Positions 1-9,358 are shown, numbered from the stretch's first letter. The stretch: DNA of 64,000 bases from Zavarzinia marina (GCF_021568905.1 NZ_JAKGSB010000001.1:372001-436000), one strand, 5' to 3'. Program-made: numbers and translations. The notes: generated from the letters alone by a model not told the origin.

Positions 1-513
1 GTGTTGATCACTGGGCCATCTGGTTCCGGCAAATCGACCCTGTTCCGTATCCTGGCCGATATCTGGCCCTATGCTGAAGGGTTGATCACCGTGCCGCAGG
101 ATGGCGACAAGACCCTGTTCCTGCCGCAGCAGCCCTATGTGCCGGTCGGCACCCTGCGGGCGGCGGTCAGCTATCCCATGGCCGAAGGGACCATTCCCGA
201 TGCGATGCTGGCCGAAGCACTCTACGACGTCGGCCTCGGCGATCTCGCCGGACGGCTGGACGAGGAGGGGCATTGGCAGATGCGGCTTTCGGGCGGTGAA
301 TTGCAGCGCCTCGCCATTGCGCGGGCCCTGGTGCTGGCGCCGAAATGGCTGTTCCTGGACGAGGCGACCTCGGCCATGGACGAGGCGATGGAGGCGCGTC
401 TTTATGATCTGATTCGCAGGCGCCTGCCGGATGCGACCCTGGTCTCCATCGGCCACCGCAGCAGCCTGAAGGCATTCCACGACCGCGAGATTGCTTTCGG
501 AGCGGCGACTTAG
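1..513 (+). CDS. ABC transporter ATP-binding domain, C-terminal part (SbmA/YddA-like), truncated by window edge
   Basis: This is the nucleotide-binding end of an ABC exporter whose N-terminal membrane part lies before the window. In the 170 visible residues the Walker A motif GPSGSGKST is at 5-13, the signature LSGGE at 96-100, Walker B LFLDE at 117-121 and the switch histidine at about 152 (SIGHRSS). The ending, with GHRSSLKAFHD, is typical of the YddA/SbmA-BacA type of fused permease-ATPase. The GTG at base 1 is almost certainly an internal valine codon, because the domain lacks the strands that normally precede Walker A. The gene stops at TAG 511-513 and converges with the next gene, leaving 2 bases between them. 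Substrate unknown. Confidence 0.85.
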   Translation: MLITGPSGSGKSTLFRILADIWPYAEGLITVPQDGDKTLFLPQQPYVPVGTLRAAVSYPMAEGTIPDAMLAEALYDVGLGDLAGRLDEEGHWQMRLSGGELQRLAIARALVLAPKWLFLDEATSAMDEAMEARLYDLIRRRLPDATLVSIGHRSSLKAFHDREIAFGAAT

Positions 514-515
514 GG

Positions 516-2141
516 TCAGAACCCCCGGGTCGCAGCCAGTTCCGCGAAGGCGACCATGTCGGGGTTGCGCCAGTAGCGCACCTTGGCGATCTCGTCGCGG
601 ATCGCGGCGGCGAAATCGGTGCACAGGCGGTGGGCCCGGCCGGTGATCTGGTCGGGCGCCTGCAGGCGCGCGGCGAAGATCGTCTGGGTGTGCTTGCTGG
701 TCGGCTGAAGGACGGGGCCGATGGTGCTGCCGATCACTTCCGCCATCTGCTCGATCCGCTCCAGATGGAAGAAACGCTCCAGCGGCGATTCCTCCTCGTC
801 CTCGAGGCGGGTCGCCTTATGGACGGCGAATTCGACGTCGGCGACCAATTGGTCGCGCCAGCGGTTCAGGGCATGGATGGGCAGGCCGGTCGGGCGCAGC
901 ACATGGCGCAGGCGGACGAGCATGCCGACCACCTGGCGCACGTCCGGCATGTCGCTGGTGAAACTGTTGCGGTTCACGACGGCGGCGGCATAGCGCCGGC
1001 CGCTGCGCCCCAGGGGACCGCGGTCCAGGCGCGCCATCAGGTCGTTGGCGGTCGCCAGCAGCATGGGCTGCACGATCGGGGCGTCGAACAGGCCGGCGCG
1101 GCGGCAGGCGCCGACGATCTCGTCGACGCGGGAGATCGCCTGGCCCAGGTGCTCGCGGCCCAACTCGTCGATGACCAGCGGCTGATCCTCCTTGCGGCTT
1201 TCGGCGGCGAGGCGTCCGAGCTCCACGGCGAATTCGTGCAGCAGGGTGGACAGCCGGGCGACGAAGGCTTCGGCCGTGCGCGGCGTATTGCCGGGGTTGC
1301 GCTCGGCGATATAGGCGGCGACGGCGCCATAGGCCTCGCGCCGGTTGAGGAGGCTGATGGGCAGGGTCTCGGCGGTCGCCGACGGCAGGTTGGCCGCGAC
1401 CAGATCCCGCCCGAGGGCGAGGGTCGCCGTCACCAGACGCCGGCCGGCATCCTCGGGATCGGCATGGGGCGGGGTCGTCCGCAGGGTCGCGTCGATGGCG
1501 GGCGTGATGATCGGCCAGGCCCGCAGCACTTCGATCAATTCCTGGATCTGGCCGGGGCCGATCGGCGACATGATGCGCGCCTTTTCGGGCAATTGGCGGT
1601 CGCGCATCGCCGTCGCCACGGTGCAGAAGGCTTCCGTGTGCTGGCGGTCGCCCAGGATCTGGGCGAGACGGGTGACGGTCAGGACCCGAAGCTGCTCACG
1701 CAGCGCACGGGCCTCCGGCAGTTCGATCGCTTCGTCCACCAGCCGGTCGACGCAGAGACGGTCGAGGAGATGCGCCGCCTCCGCCGCCTTTTCGGGATAG
1801 ATCGAGCGTGCCAGTGCGTTCCAGATGCCGCCGATGTCGCCCCGTCGAAAGACATAGGGCGCGCGCACCGGCGGCTCCGCGACTTCGGGGTCGAGGTCCA
1901 GCAGCGACTGCAGCAGGCTCGAGAACATGCGCCGCGCGCGCTGCGGGCGCAGCGTGTTCAGACGCTCGACCAGGACGTTGCGGAACGAACTGACGCGGTC
2001 GTCCGCCGCGCCGTCGGCGGAGGGCAGGTCGGCCAGCAGTCTGGCAAGCTTCTCGGCCGGCAGCGAGGTCGCCAATTCCGTAGCCTTGGCAATGGGGTCT
2101 CGTGTACCGTCTTTGGGCTTGTCTGAATCATGCGTCGTCAT
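516..2141 (-). CDS. uncharacterised 541-residue all-helical protein
   Basis: I do not recognise this protein. It is 541 residues, has no signal peptide or membrane segment, and appears almost entirely helical, with many Leu/Ala/Arg-rich amphipathic stretches. The N-terminus is charged and probably disordered. No catalytic motif is visible. A Glu/Asp-rich patch (LEDEEESP) lies near residue 450. The coding strand is chosen because the peptide has ordinary amino acid composition, whereas the long open frame on the other strand reads as Gly/Arg/Asp/Gln-rich filler. The gene converges on the ABC gene and diverges from the YccA-like gene; a tandem 18-bp repeat lies 22 bases upstream of its ATG. A good Shine-Dalgarno is not apparent, so the start is less certain. 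Confidence 0.7.
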   Translation of the reverse strand: MTTHDSDKPKDGTRDPIAKATELATSLPAEKLARLLADLPSADGAADDRVSSFRNVLVERLNTLRPQRARRMFSSLLQSLLDLDPEVAEPPVRAPYVFRRGDIGGIWNALARSIYPEKAAEAAHLLDRLCVDRLVDEAIELPEARALREQLRVLTVTRLAQILGDRQHTEAFCTVATAMRDRQLPEKARIMSPIGPGQIQELIEVLRAWPIITPAIDATLRTTPPHADPEDAGRRLVTATLALGRDLVAANLPSATAETLPISLLNRREAYGAVAAYIAERNPGNTPRTAEAFVARLSTLLHEFAVELGRLAAESRKEDQPLVIDELGREHLGQAISRVDEIVGACRRAGLFDAPIVQPMLLATANDLMARLDRGPLGRSGRRYAAAVVNRNSFTSDMPDVRQVVGMLVRLRHVLRPTGLPIHALNRWRDQLVADVEFAVHKATRLEDEEESPLERFFHLERIEQMAEVIGSTIGPVLQPTSKHTQTIFAARLQAPDQITGRAHRLCTDFAAAIRDEIAKVRYWRNPDMVAFAELAATRGF

Positions 2142-2163
2142 GGAATCAGATTAGCGGGCACAT

Positions 2164-2217
2164 CGTTAACGACTGGTTCAACGTTAACGACTGGTTCGAC
2201 GTTAACGACTACTCCAA
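2164..2217. repeat. three tandem 18-bp repeats carrying GTTAAC
   Basis: Three consecutive 18-base units begin at 2164, 2182 and 2200. The first is CGTTAACGACTGGTTCAA; the second differs by one base and the third by three. Each contains the palindrome CGTTAACG. The array lies in the divergent gap between the 541-residue gene and the YccA-like gene, so it could be a multi-site operator. The TTAA cores are 18 bases apart. CtrA of alphaproteobacteria reads TTAA half-sites, but its usual N7 spacing is absent, so that link is speculation. Confidence 0.8.
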
Positions 2218-2281
2218 CGGCCGGCTCTCCGGGCCCGGCCGGCCCATGTGGTCTACCGCTGGAACAACTTTCGAGGGCATC

Positions 2282-3040
2282 ATGCGCTCTGGCAATCCTA
2301 TGCTGCGCGACACCACCTTCACGCGCGAGATCGCGGCCGCGGGCGACGCGATGACCGTTTCCGGTGTCGTCAACAAGACCGGCATCCTGCTGCTCGCGGT
2401 GATCGGGGCCGGCGCCTACATGTGGTATGCCTTCGCCAATGCCGTCGCGGCGGGCGACGAGGCGCGCATCGGCGTGCTCGGCACCGCCATCACGGTGGCC
2501 CTGGTGGTGGCGATCGTCGCCAGCCTCGCCACGATCTTCAAGCGGACCTGGGCCGGCGTCACGGCACCCGTCTACGCGGTCGCCGAAGGTGTGCTGCTGG
2601 GCGGCATCTCGCTCTTCTTCGAGATGGCCTATCCGGGGATCGTGGTCCAGGCGGTGATGCTGACCTTCGGCGTCTTCGGCGTCCTGCTGTTCCTCTATCG
2701 CAGCGGCATCATCCGCGCGACGGAGAATTTCAAGCTGATGGTGGTGTCCGCCACCGGCGCCATCGCGCTGGTCTATCTCGTCGACATCGTCATGTCCTTC
2801 TTCGGCGTGCGCATCCCGATGATCCACGAGGGCGGCACGATCGGCATCGTGTTCAGCCTGATCGTGGTTGCGATCGCGGCGCTGAACCTCGTGCTCGATT
2901 TCGATTTCATCGAGAAGGGCGCCGAGGTCGGCGCGCCGCGCTACATGGAATGGTACGCCGCCTTCGGCCTTCTGGTGACGCTGGTCTGGCTCTATCTCGA
3001 GATCCTGCGCCTGCTCGCCAAGATCCGGTCGTCCAATTGA
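2282..3040 (+). CDS. Bax inhibitor-1/YccA family membrane protein
   Basis: A 252-residue inner-membrane protein with about seven hydrophobic segments from residue 33 to the C-terminus. The start MRSGNP, followed by a short soluble stretch ending in GVVNKTG before the first membrane helix, is the usual beginning of the YccA-like Bax inhibitor-1 group. Family members influence membrane-protease activity or ion homeostasis; the substrate is not fixed. The start at 2282 has GAGGG just upstream (2273-2277); extending further upstream would translate the GTTAAC repeats. Its stop codon overlaps the TTG start of the cupin gene, so the two are probably co-translated. Confidence 0.85.
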   Translation: MRSGNPMLRDTTFTREIAAAGDAMTVSGVVNKTGILLLAVIGAGAYMWYAFANAVAAGDEARIGVLGTAITVALVVAIVASLATIFKRTWAGVTAPVYAVAEGVLLGGISLFFEMAYPGIVVQAVMLTFGVFGVLLFLYRSGIIRATENFKLMVVSATGAIALVYLVDIVMSFFGVRIPMIHEGGTIGIVFSLIVVAIAALNLVLDFDFIEKGAEVGAPRYMEWYAAFGLLVTLVWLYLEILRLLAKIRSSN

Positions 3041-3393
3041 TCCCGGCCGTCGTCCGGCTCGGCGCCTGCGCGGGCGAGGGGGTGGCGGGCGCCCCCGCCC
3101 GGGTTCTCGACGGCCGGCCGACCACGCGGCTGTGGAATGAATATGCCGATGCCGGCGAACGGCTCTATGCCGGCGTCTGGTCCTCGACCGAGGGAAGCTG
3201 GCCCGTCGACTACACCGAGGAAGAGGTCTGCGTCATCCTCGAAGGCCGGGTGCGCCTGACCTCGGACGACGGCGCGGTCAGCGATTTCGGCCCGGGCGAC
3301 GCCTTCGTCATCCCCAGCGGCTTTCGCGGCATCTGGGCCTCGCTGGACCCGGTGCGCAAGCTCTACGTCGTCTACGAGCCGGCGGCGGCCTGA
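3037..3393 (+). CDS. small cupin-domain protein
   Basis: A 118-residue single cupin barrel. The middle segment, EEEVCVILEGRVRLTSDDG followed by GPGDAFVIPSGFRGIW, matches the two cupin motifs of the Cupin_3 (DUF861) type, whose members often act in small-molecule metabolism or as sensors. The metal-binding histidines of classical cupins are mostly absent, as is common in this subgroup. The TTG start at 3037 overlaps the YccA stop as TTGA, the only start that keeps the full domain without running into the preceding gene. Function unknown. Confidence 0.75.
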   Translation: MIPAVVRLGACAGEGVAGAPARVLDGRPTTRLWNEYADAGERLYAGVWSSTEGSWPVDYTEEEVCVILEGRVRLTSDDGAVSDFGPGDAFVIPSGFRGIWASLDPVRKLYVVYEPAAA

Positions 3394-3407
3394 AGATCGG
3401 GTGAAGA

Positions 3408-3851
3408 TCAGGCAGGCCGGTCCAGGGCCTTGTGCAGATTGACGAAAGCCTTGGCGAACATCGGATAGATCGCCTGCTGGATCAGCCAGCCGGTGAACGG
3501 CACGCGGCCGTCGAAGGTGATCGTATATTCGAGACGCGTGCCGTCCGGCACATCGCTGAAGCGCATGATGCCGACATGATTGTGGATCGGGCCGCCCCCG
3601 GTCACACGGTATTCATAGCGCTCGTGGGGCTGGAATACGGTCACCGTCTCCTCGACCGGCGGGAAGGGGCCCATCTTCACGTGACGGACCGAGCCCAGCC
3701 CCTCCGGCCAGTCGGGATCGTCGGATTTCCGGACGCAATAGGTGCGCCCCGGAAACATCCCGCCCATGCCTTCATGGCTGGCGCAGAGCGCGAAGACATC
3801 CGCGCGCGGCGCCCTGAAGACCGTGTCGAAATGCATCGCGTTGCGTGCCAT
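3408..3851 (-). CDS. SRPBCC-fold protein
   Basis: A 147-residue soluble protein of the SRPBCC (START/polyketide cyclase-like) fold. It shows a first strand with hydrophobic alternation (MHFDTVFRAP), a central VRHVKMGPFPPVEETV segment, and a C-terminal long helix after a GRVPFTGWL turn. Such proteins bind lipids or aromatic ligands in a deep cavity; no catalytic residue can be assigned. The gene converges with the cupin gene and may be read separately from the NYN gene upstream, with which it shares the strand (73-base gap). Confidence 0.75.
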   Translation of the reverse strand: MARNAMHFDTVFRAPRADVFALCASHEGMGGMFPGRTYCVRKSDDPDWPEGLGSVRHVKMGPFPPVEETVTVFQPHERYEYRVTGGGPIHNHVGIMRFSDVPDGTRLEYTITFDGRVPFTGWLIQQAIYPMFAKAFVNLHKALDRPA

Positions 3852-3924
3852 GGCGCCCTCCTGACCTTGGCCTCACTCTGGCCGCCGGTTCCCGGGGCCG
3901 CCACGGCCAAATGGACGAGACGTC

Positions 3925-4557
3925 TCAGCGCCTGCCGAGCACGCCGGGGGGCAGGGCGTTGCCGGTCTCGTCGTCGTCGTCCGCTTCCGCCGCCATGGCA
4001 CGCTCGCGGGCGTTCTGCTCGCGCACCGCGGGGTCGCGCATGATCAGCGGCGCGAGATCGGTGAGATCGATGAAATTGTCGGCCTGGCGGCGCAATTCGT
4101 CGGCGATCATGGGCGGGTTTGAGCGCACGGTCGAAACCACGGTGACGCGCACGCCGCGCATCTGCATCGCCTCGACGAGGCGGCGGAAGCCGCCGTCGCC
4201 CGAGAACAGCAGGGCATGATCGAGGCGGGGCGCGAGATCCAACATGTCGCAGGCGAGCTCGATGTCCATGCCGCCCTTGATGCGGCGCCGGCCCTGGCTG
4301 TCGGTGAATTCCTTGGCCGGCTTGGTGACGACGGCATAGCCGTTGTAGTCCAGCCAGTCGACCAGCGGGCGGATCGGCGAATATTCCTCGCCCTCCAGGA
4401 GAGCGGTGTAGTAATAGGCGCGGACCAGGCGCCCGCGCTTGCTGAACTCCGCCAGAAGGCGGCGATAGTCGATGTCGAAACCGAGGTTCCGGGCAGCCGA
4501 GAACAGATTCGCGCCGTCGATGAACAGAGCGAGGCGCTCGTTCGCGTAAAATGCCAT
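3925..4557 (-). CDS. NYN-domain (LabA/DUF88) ribonuclease-like protein
   Basis: A 210-residue protein beginning MAFYANERLALFIDGANLF. It carries the NYN/PIN-like nuclease core: Asp14 in FIDGANL, the acidic GGMDIELACDML segment and the FSGDGGFRRLVEAM segment, which together give the metal-binding Asp cluster. Family members (LabA, YaaK-like DUF88) are thought to cleave RNA. The C-terminus is an acidic and Gly/Arg tail. The start at 4557 is preferred to one eight codons upstream because homologues begin immediately before the IDGAN strand. It diverges from folK across a gap that holds a direct repeat. Confidence 0.85.
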   Translation of the reverse strand: MAFYANERLALFIDGANLFSAARNLGFDIDYRRLLAEFSKRGRLVRAYYYTALLEGEEYSPIRPLVDWLDYNGYAVVTKPAKEFTDSQGRRRIKGGMDIELACDMLDLAPRLDHALLFSGDGGFRRLVEAMQMRGVRVTVVSTVRSNPPMIADELRRQADNFIDLTDLAPLIMRDPAVREQNARERAMAAEADDDDETGNALPPGVLGRR

Positions 4558-4586
4558 AGTCAAATTCCTGCTGGGCAACACGCCAG

Positions 4587-4657
4587 TTAGGGCAATATGC
4601 CGATTCGGGGGATACCGGCTTCACATTTCGCCAATGCAGCAAGATTAGGGCAAATGC
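4587..4657. repeat. direct repeat TTAGGGCAA(T)ATGC, two copies
   Basis: TTAGGGCAATATGC at 4587-4600 and TTAGGGCAAATGC at 4645-4657 form an imperfect direct repeat 58 bases apart. They lie in the divergent gap between the NYN-domain gene and folK. They may be regulator half-sites or chance; no matching family is evident. Confidence 0.45.
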
Positions 4658-4679
4658 GACACGCGGGAAAGTGCCTGCA

Positions 4680-5189
4680 ATGATTTTGATCGGCGCCGGC
4701 GCCAACCTGCCGGGCCTCGACGGCCGCAGCCCGGCGGAGACCCTGTCCGCCGCGCGGGCCGCCCTCGACGCGCGGCCCGATATCGCCGTCGCCGCCGCCT
4801 CCGGCCTCTGGGAGACGGCGCCGGTGCCGGTCTCGGACCAGCCCTGGTATGTGAACGCGGTCTTCCGCCTCGACACCGGGCTTTCGCCCGACGCCCTCCT
4901 GGCCGCGCTTCACGAGATCGAGGCCGCCTTCGGCCGCACCCGTCACCGCCGCTGGGAGGCGCGGGTGCTGGACCTCGACCTGCTCGCCCATGGCGCCACG
5001 GTCATCGGGGGAGACCAGTCGCGCGGTCTCGTGCTGCCGCACCCGCGCATCGCCGAGCGCGCCTTCGTCCTCGAACCCCTGGCCGAAGTGGCCCCCGACT
5101 GGCGCCATCCGCTGACCGGCGTCTCGGTCGCCGACATGCTCGCCGCCCTGCCGCCCGGCCAGACCTGCCGGCCGCTGCGCCCGTCCTGA
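4680..5189 (+). CDS. folK: 2-amino-4-hydroxy-6-hydroxymethyldihydropteridine pyrophosphokinase
   Basis: HPPK transfers pyrophosphate from ATP to hydroxymethyl-dihydropterin in folate synthesis. The 169-residue protein shows the family core: the N-terminal ILIGAGANL, the WYVNAV segment, and [15 protein letters not shown], which holds the Mg-binding DLDLL aspartates, then [19 protein letters not shown] 4680 is chosen with GGGAAAG upstream; a GTG three codons earlier is possible. It does not neighbour folP here. Downstream is rpoZ after a gap of about 110 bases. Confidence 0.93.
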   Translation: MILIGAGANLPGLDGRSPAETLSAARAALDARPDIAVAAASGLWETAPVPVSDQPWYVNAVFRLDTGLSPDALLAALHEIEAAFGRTRHRRWEARVLDLDLLAHGATVIGGDQSRGLVLPHPRIAERAFVLEPLAEVAPDWRHPLTGVSVADMLAALPPGQTCRPLRPS

Positions 5190-5233
5190 CCGCCGCTCAC
5201 GACCTCGGTTCCCGGCGCTGCTTTCGGCCAGGC

Positions 5234-5262
5234 TTGCTTTCGGGTCTGCCAGTCACTATGTT
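5234..5262 (+). promoter_or_regulatory. possible sigma-70-type promoter for rpoZ
   Basis: TTGCTT (5234-5239), a 17-base spacer and TATGTT (5257-5262) lie upstream of the rpoZ ATG. Similarity to the consensus is modest (3/6 and 4/6), so this is a weak assignment based on position and spacing. Confidence 0.3.
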
Positions 5263-5299
5263 CGTCGTTCACCCTTATTGCGAACGGGAGTTGCCGCGA

Positions 5300-5680
5300 A
5301 TGGCTCGCGTTACCGTTGAAGATTGTGTGCTGAAGGTTCCGAACCGCTTCGAGCTGGTGTTGCTGGCCGGGCATCGGGCGCGTGGCATTTCCGCCGGCGC
5401 ACCCCTGACCGTCGATCGCGACAACGACAAGAATCCGGTCGTCGCCCTGCGCGAGATCGCCGACGAGACCGTGCCCGTCACGGGGCTGCGCGACAGCCTG
5501 ATCGGCACGCTCCAGCATCACGTCGAGCGCGACGAGCCCGTCGAGGACGACATGCCTCGTCTGATGGCCGGGCATGAGGCGGAACTCGAAGGTGTGAACG
5601 CCGAAGCGTATGCTGACTCGATGTCCGATCTTGCGGCGGAACTCGATGCAGCACTCGGTGGCGACGACGAAGAAGAGTAA
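5300..5680 (+). CDS. rpoZ: RNA polymerase omega subunit
   Basis: The omega subunit helps assemble beta-prime into RNA polymerase. The 126-residue product begins [24 protein letters not shown] and contains the conserved [18 protein letters not shown] block, both diagnostic for RpoZ. The C-terminus is acidic (GDDEEE). GGGAG at 5286-5290 is well spaced for ATG 5300. It is followed by rel, the usual rpoZ-spoT/rel neighbour pairing, with a strong hairpin between them. Confidence 0.95.
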   Translation: MARVTVEDCVLKVPNRFELVLLAGHRARGISAGAPLTVDRDNDKNPVVALREIADETVPVTGLRDSLIGTLQHHVERDEPVEDDMPRLMAGHEAELEGVNAEAYADSMSDLAAELDAALGGDDEEE

Positions 5681-5682
5681 CG

Positions 5683-5718
5683 CGACAGACGGGCGCCCGG
5701 TTCGGCCGGGCGCTGTCG
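5683..5718 (+). terminator. GC-rich hairpin between rpoZ and rel
   Basis: GCGCCCGG (5693-5700) and CCGGGCGC (5706-5713) form a perfect 8-bp stem with a 5-base loop, extended by CGACA/TGTCG outside an internal bulge. There is no T-tract, so it is more likely an attenuating or RNA-stabilising hairpin than a full intrinsic terminator. Confidence 0.35.
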
Positions 5719-5812
5719 GGGCGCACCGGCGCGCCCGTTTCCCCTCGGCCGGCACTTCCCTAAGGTCCTGGGCCGCGGTCATCGGGCCCGCCATGATGCG
5801 GGGTTACCGTCC

Positions 5813-7963
5813 GTGATCCGCCAATACGAACTCGTCGAGCGCGTCCGCGCCTACGATCCCCAGGCGGACGAAAACCTGCTGAACCGCGCCTATGTCTTCT
5901 CGATGAAGGCGCACGGCAGCCAGAAGCGCGCCTCGGGCGATCCCTATTTCTCGCACCCGCTCGAGGTCGCGGGCATCCTCACCGAACTGAAGCTGGACAG
6001 CGACACGATCGTCACCGCCCTGCTGCATGACACGATCGAGGACACGGTCGCCACCTACGACGACATCGAGAAGATGTTCGGGCCGAAGATAGCCCAGCTC
6101 GTCGACGGTGTGACGAAACTCTCCAAGCTGGAACGCCCCGCGTCAGAATCCGCGCGCCAGGCCGAGAATTTCCGCAAGCTGCTGGTCGCGATGTCGAACG
6201 ACATCCGCGTCCTCCTGGTCAAGCTGGCGGACCGCCTGCACAACATGCGCACCCTGCACTTCATCAAGGATCCCGAGAAGCGCAAGCGCATCGCGGTCGA
6301 GACGATGGAGATCTATGCGCCGCTGGCCGAGCGCATCGGCATGCAGGAAATGCGCGAGGAACTGGAGGATCTGTCGTTCGCGCAGATCAATCCCGACGCC
6401 CGCGCCGGCATCATCGCGCGTCTCACCTTCCTGCGCGAGCGCGGCGGCACCCTGATCCCGAAGATTTCGGAGCAATTGCACCGCACCCTGGTCGCCGGCG
6501 GCGTCGACTGCACGGTCCACGGACGGGAGAAGCGGCCCTATTCCATCTGGCGCAAGATGGAAGAGAAGAACATCAATTTCGAGCAGCTCTCGGACATCAT
6601 GGCGTTCCGCATCGTCGTTACCGACGTCGGCGCCTGCTATCGCGCCCTCGGCGTCATCCACGGCGCCTATCCGATGGTCCACGGCCGCTTCAAGGACTAT
6701 ATCTCGACGCCGAAGCAGAACGGCTATCGTTCCCTGCACACCACCATCATCGGGCCGGAACGTCAGAAGATCGAAGTCCAGATCCGCACCCGCGAGATGC
6801 ATGAGGTGGCGGAACTCGGCGTCGCCGCCCATTGGCGCTACAAGGAGGGCGGCCCCCTGCAGCCGGTGCCGACCGACGGCATGCAGTACCGCTGGCTGCG
6901 CGAGTTGCTGGAGATCCTGGAACATGCCTCGACGCCCGAGGAATTCCTCGAGCACACCAAGCTCGAGATGTTCCAGGACCAGGTGTTCTGCTTCACGCCC
7001 AGGGGCGACCTGATCGCCCTGCCCAAGGGGGCGACGCCGCTCGACTTCGCCTATGCCGTCCATACCTCCGTCGGCCATACCTGCGTCGGGGCCAAGATCA
7101 ACGGGCGCCTGCAGCCGCTGCGCACCGAATTGCAGAACGGCGATCAGGTGGAGATCGTCCGTTCCAAGGCCCAGACCCCCAGCGCCGACTGGGAGCATCT
7201 GGTGGTCACCGGCCACGCCCGCTCGGCCATCCGCCGCTTCCTGCGCGGCCAGCAGCGCGACCAATATATGACGCTCGGCAAGGAGATCGTCGCCAAGGCG
7301 TTCCAGCACGGCGGCCACGACGTGACCGAGAAGGCGGTCGAGGGCGTGCTGCGCAATTTCCGCCAGAAGACGATCGAGGACCTCTATGTCGCGGTCGGGC
7401 AGGGGCTGATCACCGGCCGCGCCGTGGTCGAGGCGGTGTTCCCGGGCGAGAAGCTGAAGGACCAGGGCAAGGTCGTGCCCATCGGCCGGGCCAAGGGCGC
7501 GCGCGCCGCCAACAAGGGCGTGGCGATCAAGGGGCTCATCCCCGGCCTCGCCATCCATTACGCCGGCTGCTGCCATCCGCTGCCGGGCGACCGCATCGTC
7601 GGCATCGTCTCGACCGGGCGCGGCGTCACCGTGCATTCGATCGACTGCAAGATGCTGGAGCAATACAACGACCAGCCGGAACGCTGGCTCGACCTCGCCT
7701 GGTCGACGGCGAAGGACGAAGGCCCGCATATCGGCCGCATCACCGCCATCGTCTCCAACGAGCCGGGCGCGCTTTCGACCGTGGCGAGCGTGATCGCCAA
7801 GGGGCTCGGCAATGTGGTCAACCTGAAATTCACCGACCGTTCGGCCGATTTCGTCGAAATGATGATCGACATCGAGGTCCGGGATGTGAAACATCTCGCC
7901 ACCATCCTCGCGGCGCTTCGCGCAAACCCGGCCATCAGTTCGGTGGAACGGGCGCGCGGTTAG
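5813..7963 (+). CDS. rel: bifunctional (p)ppGpp synthetase/hydrolase
   Basis: A full-length 716-residue RSH protein that makes and degrades the stringent-response alarmone (p)ppGpp. The hydrolase HD site is intact: FSHP with His48 and LLHDTIEDT with His72-Asp73. The synthetase domain shows [12 protein letters not shown] and then [20 protein letters not shown]; the RFKD form (rather than EFDD) is the signature of bifunctional enzymes. A TGS domain (about 395-455), a zinc-type CCHP segment ([11 protein letters not shown]) and a C-terminal ACT domain follow. It starts with GTG 5813. It is probably the only long RSH in the cell, as is usual in alphaproteobacteria. pyrE follows after 40 bases. Confidence 0.95.
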   Translation: MIRQYELVERVRAYDPQADENLLNRAYVFSMKAHGSQKRASGDPYFSHPLEVAGILTELKLDSDTIVTALLHDTIEDTVATYDDIEKMFGPKIAQLVDGVTKLSKLERPASESARQAENFRKLLVAMSNDIRVLLVKLADRLHNMRTLHFIKDPEKRKRIAVETMEIYAPLAERIGMQEMREELEDLSFAQINPDARAGIIARLTFLRERGGTLIPKISEQLHRTLVAGGVDCTVHGREKRPYSIWRKMEEKNINFEQLSDIMAFRIVVTDVGACYRALGVIHGAYPMVHGRFKDYISTPKQNGYRSLHTTIIGPERQKIEVQIRTREMHEVAELGVAAHWRYKEGGPLQPVPTDGMQYRWLRELLEILEHASTPEEFLEHTKLEMFQDQVFCFTPRGDLIALPKGATPLDFAYAVHTSVGHTCVGAKINGRLQPLRTELQNGDQVEIVRSKAQTPSADWEHLVVTGHARSAIRRFLRGQQRDQYMTLGKEIVAKAFQHGGHDVTEKAVEGVLRNFRQKTIEDLYVAVGQGLITGRAVVEAVFPGEKLKDQGKVVPIGRAKGARAANKGVAIKGLIPGLAIHYAGCCHPLPGDRIVGIVSTGRGVTVHSIDCKMLEQYNDQPERWLDLAWSTAKDEGPHIGRITAIVSNEPGALSTVASVIAKGLGNVVNLKFTDRSADFVEMMIDIEVRDVKHLATILAALRANPAISSVERARG

Positions 7964-8003
7964 GCCCTCCGCCGCCGGCGGGACGAATACAGGAACCATC
8001 ACC

Positions 8004-8591
8004 ATGGACCAGGCCCAGGTACTGGACGAATTCCGCGCCGCCGGCGCTCTCCTCGAAGGCCATTTCATCCTGACCTCCGGCCTGCGCAGCCCGATGTACC
8101 TGCAGTGTGCCCGCGTCCTGATGGACCCGCGCCGGGCCGAGCGCCTCTGTGCGGCACTCGCGGCAAAGGTGCGCGATGCCCTGGGCGCCGATCCGATCGA
8201 CCTCGTCGTCTCGCCCGCCATGGGCGGTGTCGTGGTCGGTTACGAGATGGGACGCCAGATGGGCGTTCCCGCGATCTTCGTCGAGCGGGTGGACGGCACC
8301 TTCGCGCTGCGCCGCGGTTTCGACATTCCGCAAGGCGCGCGCTGCCTGATGGTGGAGGACGTGGTGACCACGGGCCTGTCGTCGCGCGAATGCATCGGCG
8401 TGATCGAGGCGTTGGGCGGCCGCGTCGTCGCCGGTGCCTCGCTGATCGACCGTTCCGACGGCAAGGCCGACATCGGCGTGCCGCTGATCCCCCTGGCGCG
8501 GCTGGCGGTGCCGTCCTATCCGGCCGACGCCCTGCCGCCCGACCTGGCCGCGATCCCGGCGATCAAGCCGGGCAGCCGCGGCCTCAAGTAG
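8004..8591 (+). CDS. pyrE: orotate phosphoribosyltransferase
   Basis: PyrE joins orotate to PRPP to give OMP in pyrimidine synthesis. The 195-residue protein has the N-terminal [15 protein letters not shown] segment and the PRPP-binding loop [13 protein letters not shown] at about 115-127, both characteristic. It lies between rel and pdxJ on the same strand, 40 and 14 bases away, consistent with one operon. Confidence 0.95.
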   Translation: MDQAQVLDEFRAAGALLEGHFILTSGLRSPMYLQCARVLMDPRRAERLCAALAAKVRDALGADPIDLVVSPAMGGVVVGYEMGRQMGVPAIFVERVDGTFALRRGFDIPQGARCLMVEDVVTTGLSSRECIGVIEALGGRVVAGASLIDRSDGKADIGVPLIPLARLAVPSYPADALPPDLAAIPAIKPGSRGLK

Positions 8592-8605
8592 GAAGGGCGA
8601 GGGCC

Positions 8606-9358
8606 ATGGCCGCGTCCCTGCCGCATCTGCGCCTCGGCGTGAACATCGACCATGTCGCGACCATCCGCAACGCGCGGGGCGGCGGCCATCCGGACCCGGT
8701 GCGGGCGGCCCGTCTCGCGGCGGCGGCCGGCGCCGACGGCATCACCGCCCATCTGCGCGAGGACCGGCGCCACATTTCGGACCACGACATCTCGCGCCTC
8801 GCGCGGGAGATCGATCTGCCTCTAAATCTCGAGATGGCGGCGACCGACGAGATGCTGACCATCGCGCTGGCCCACAGGCCCCACGCCTGCTGTCTCGTCC
8901 CCGAGAAGCGCGAGGAGAAGACCACGGAAGGCGGTCTCGACGTCGCGGTCGGGCATCGCACCCTCGCGCCCTTCATCCGCAGCCTGGTCGACGCCGGGAT
9001 CCGCGTCTCGCTCTTCGTCGATCCGGAGGACGTGCAGCTCGCGGTCGCCAAGGCGCTCGGCGCCCAGGTGGTCGAACTGCACACCGGTGCCTATTGCGAG
9101 GCCGAGGGTGACCTGCGCGAGATGGAACTGGACCGTCTGCGCCGGGCGGCCGAGGCGGCGGACCGGCTGGGCCTCGAATGCCATGCCGGTCACGGCCTGA
9201 CCTTCGAGACGGTGAAGCCGGTCGCGGCGATCGCCACCGTGGTCGAACTGAACATCGGCCATTTCCTGGTGGGGGAGGCGATCTTCACCGGCCTCGAAGC
9301 CTCGATCCGCCAGATGCGGCGCCTGATGGACGAGGCGCGGGCGCAAGCGGCGGCATGA
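8606..9358 (+). CDS. pdxJ: pyridoxine 5-phosphate synthase
   Basis: PdxJ condenses deoxyxylulose 5-phosphate with 3-amino-2-oxopropyl phosphate in vitamin B6 synthesis. The 250-residue protein begins [22 protein letters not shown]. It carries the family segments [31 protein letters not shown] and the late [13 protein letters not shown], covering the active-site His and Glu residues. ATG 8606 with GGGCGAGGG upstream fits homologues. Its stop overlaps the acpS start as ATGA, and the pdxJ-acpS order is common in Proteobacteria. Confidence 0.96.
   Translation: MAASLPHLRLGVNIDHVATIRNARGGGHPDPVRAARLAAAAGADGITAHLREDRRHISDHDISRLAREIDLPLNLEMAATDEMLTIALAHRPHACCLVPEKREEKTTEGGLDVAVGHRTLAPFIRSLVDAGIRVSLFVDPEDVQLAVAKALGAQVVELHTGAYCEAEGDLREMELDRLRRAAEAADRLGLECHAGHGLTFETVKPVAAIATVVELNIGHFLVGEAIFTGLEASIRQMRRLMDEARAQAAA

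Noticed and set aside
630-2126. 498-codon open frame on the plus strand opposite the unknown minus-strand gene
   Set aside because: Gly/Arg/Gln/Asp-rich filler typical of a shadow frame; the minus-strand product has normal composition and structure.
2164-2217. CRISPR array
   Set aside because: Units are contiguous 18-base copies with no unique spacers and no cas genes nearby; the same applies to the arrays at 15230 and 18427.
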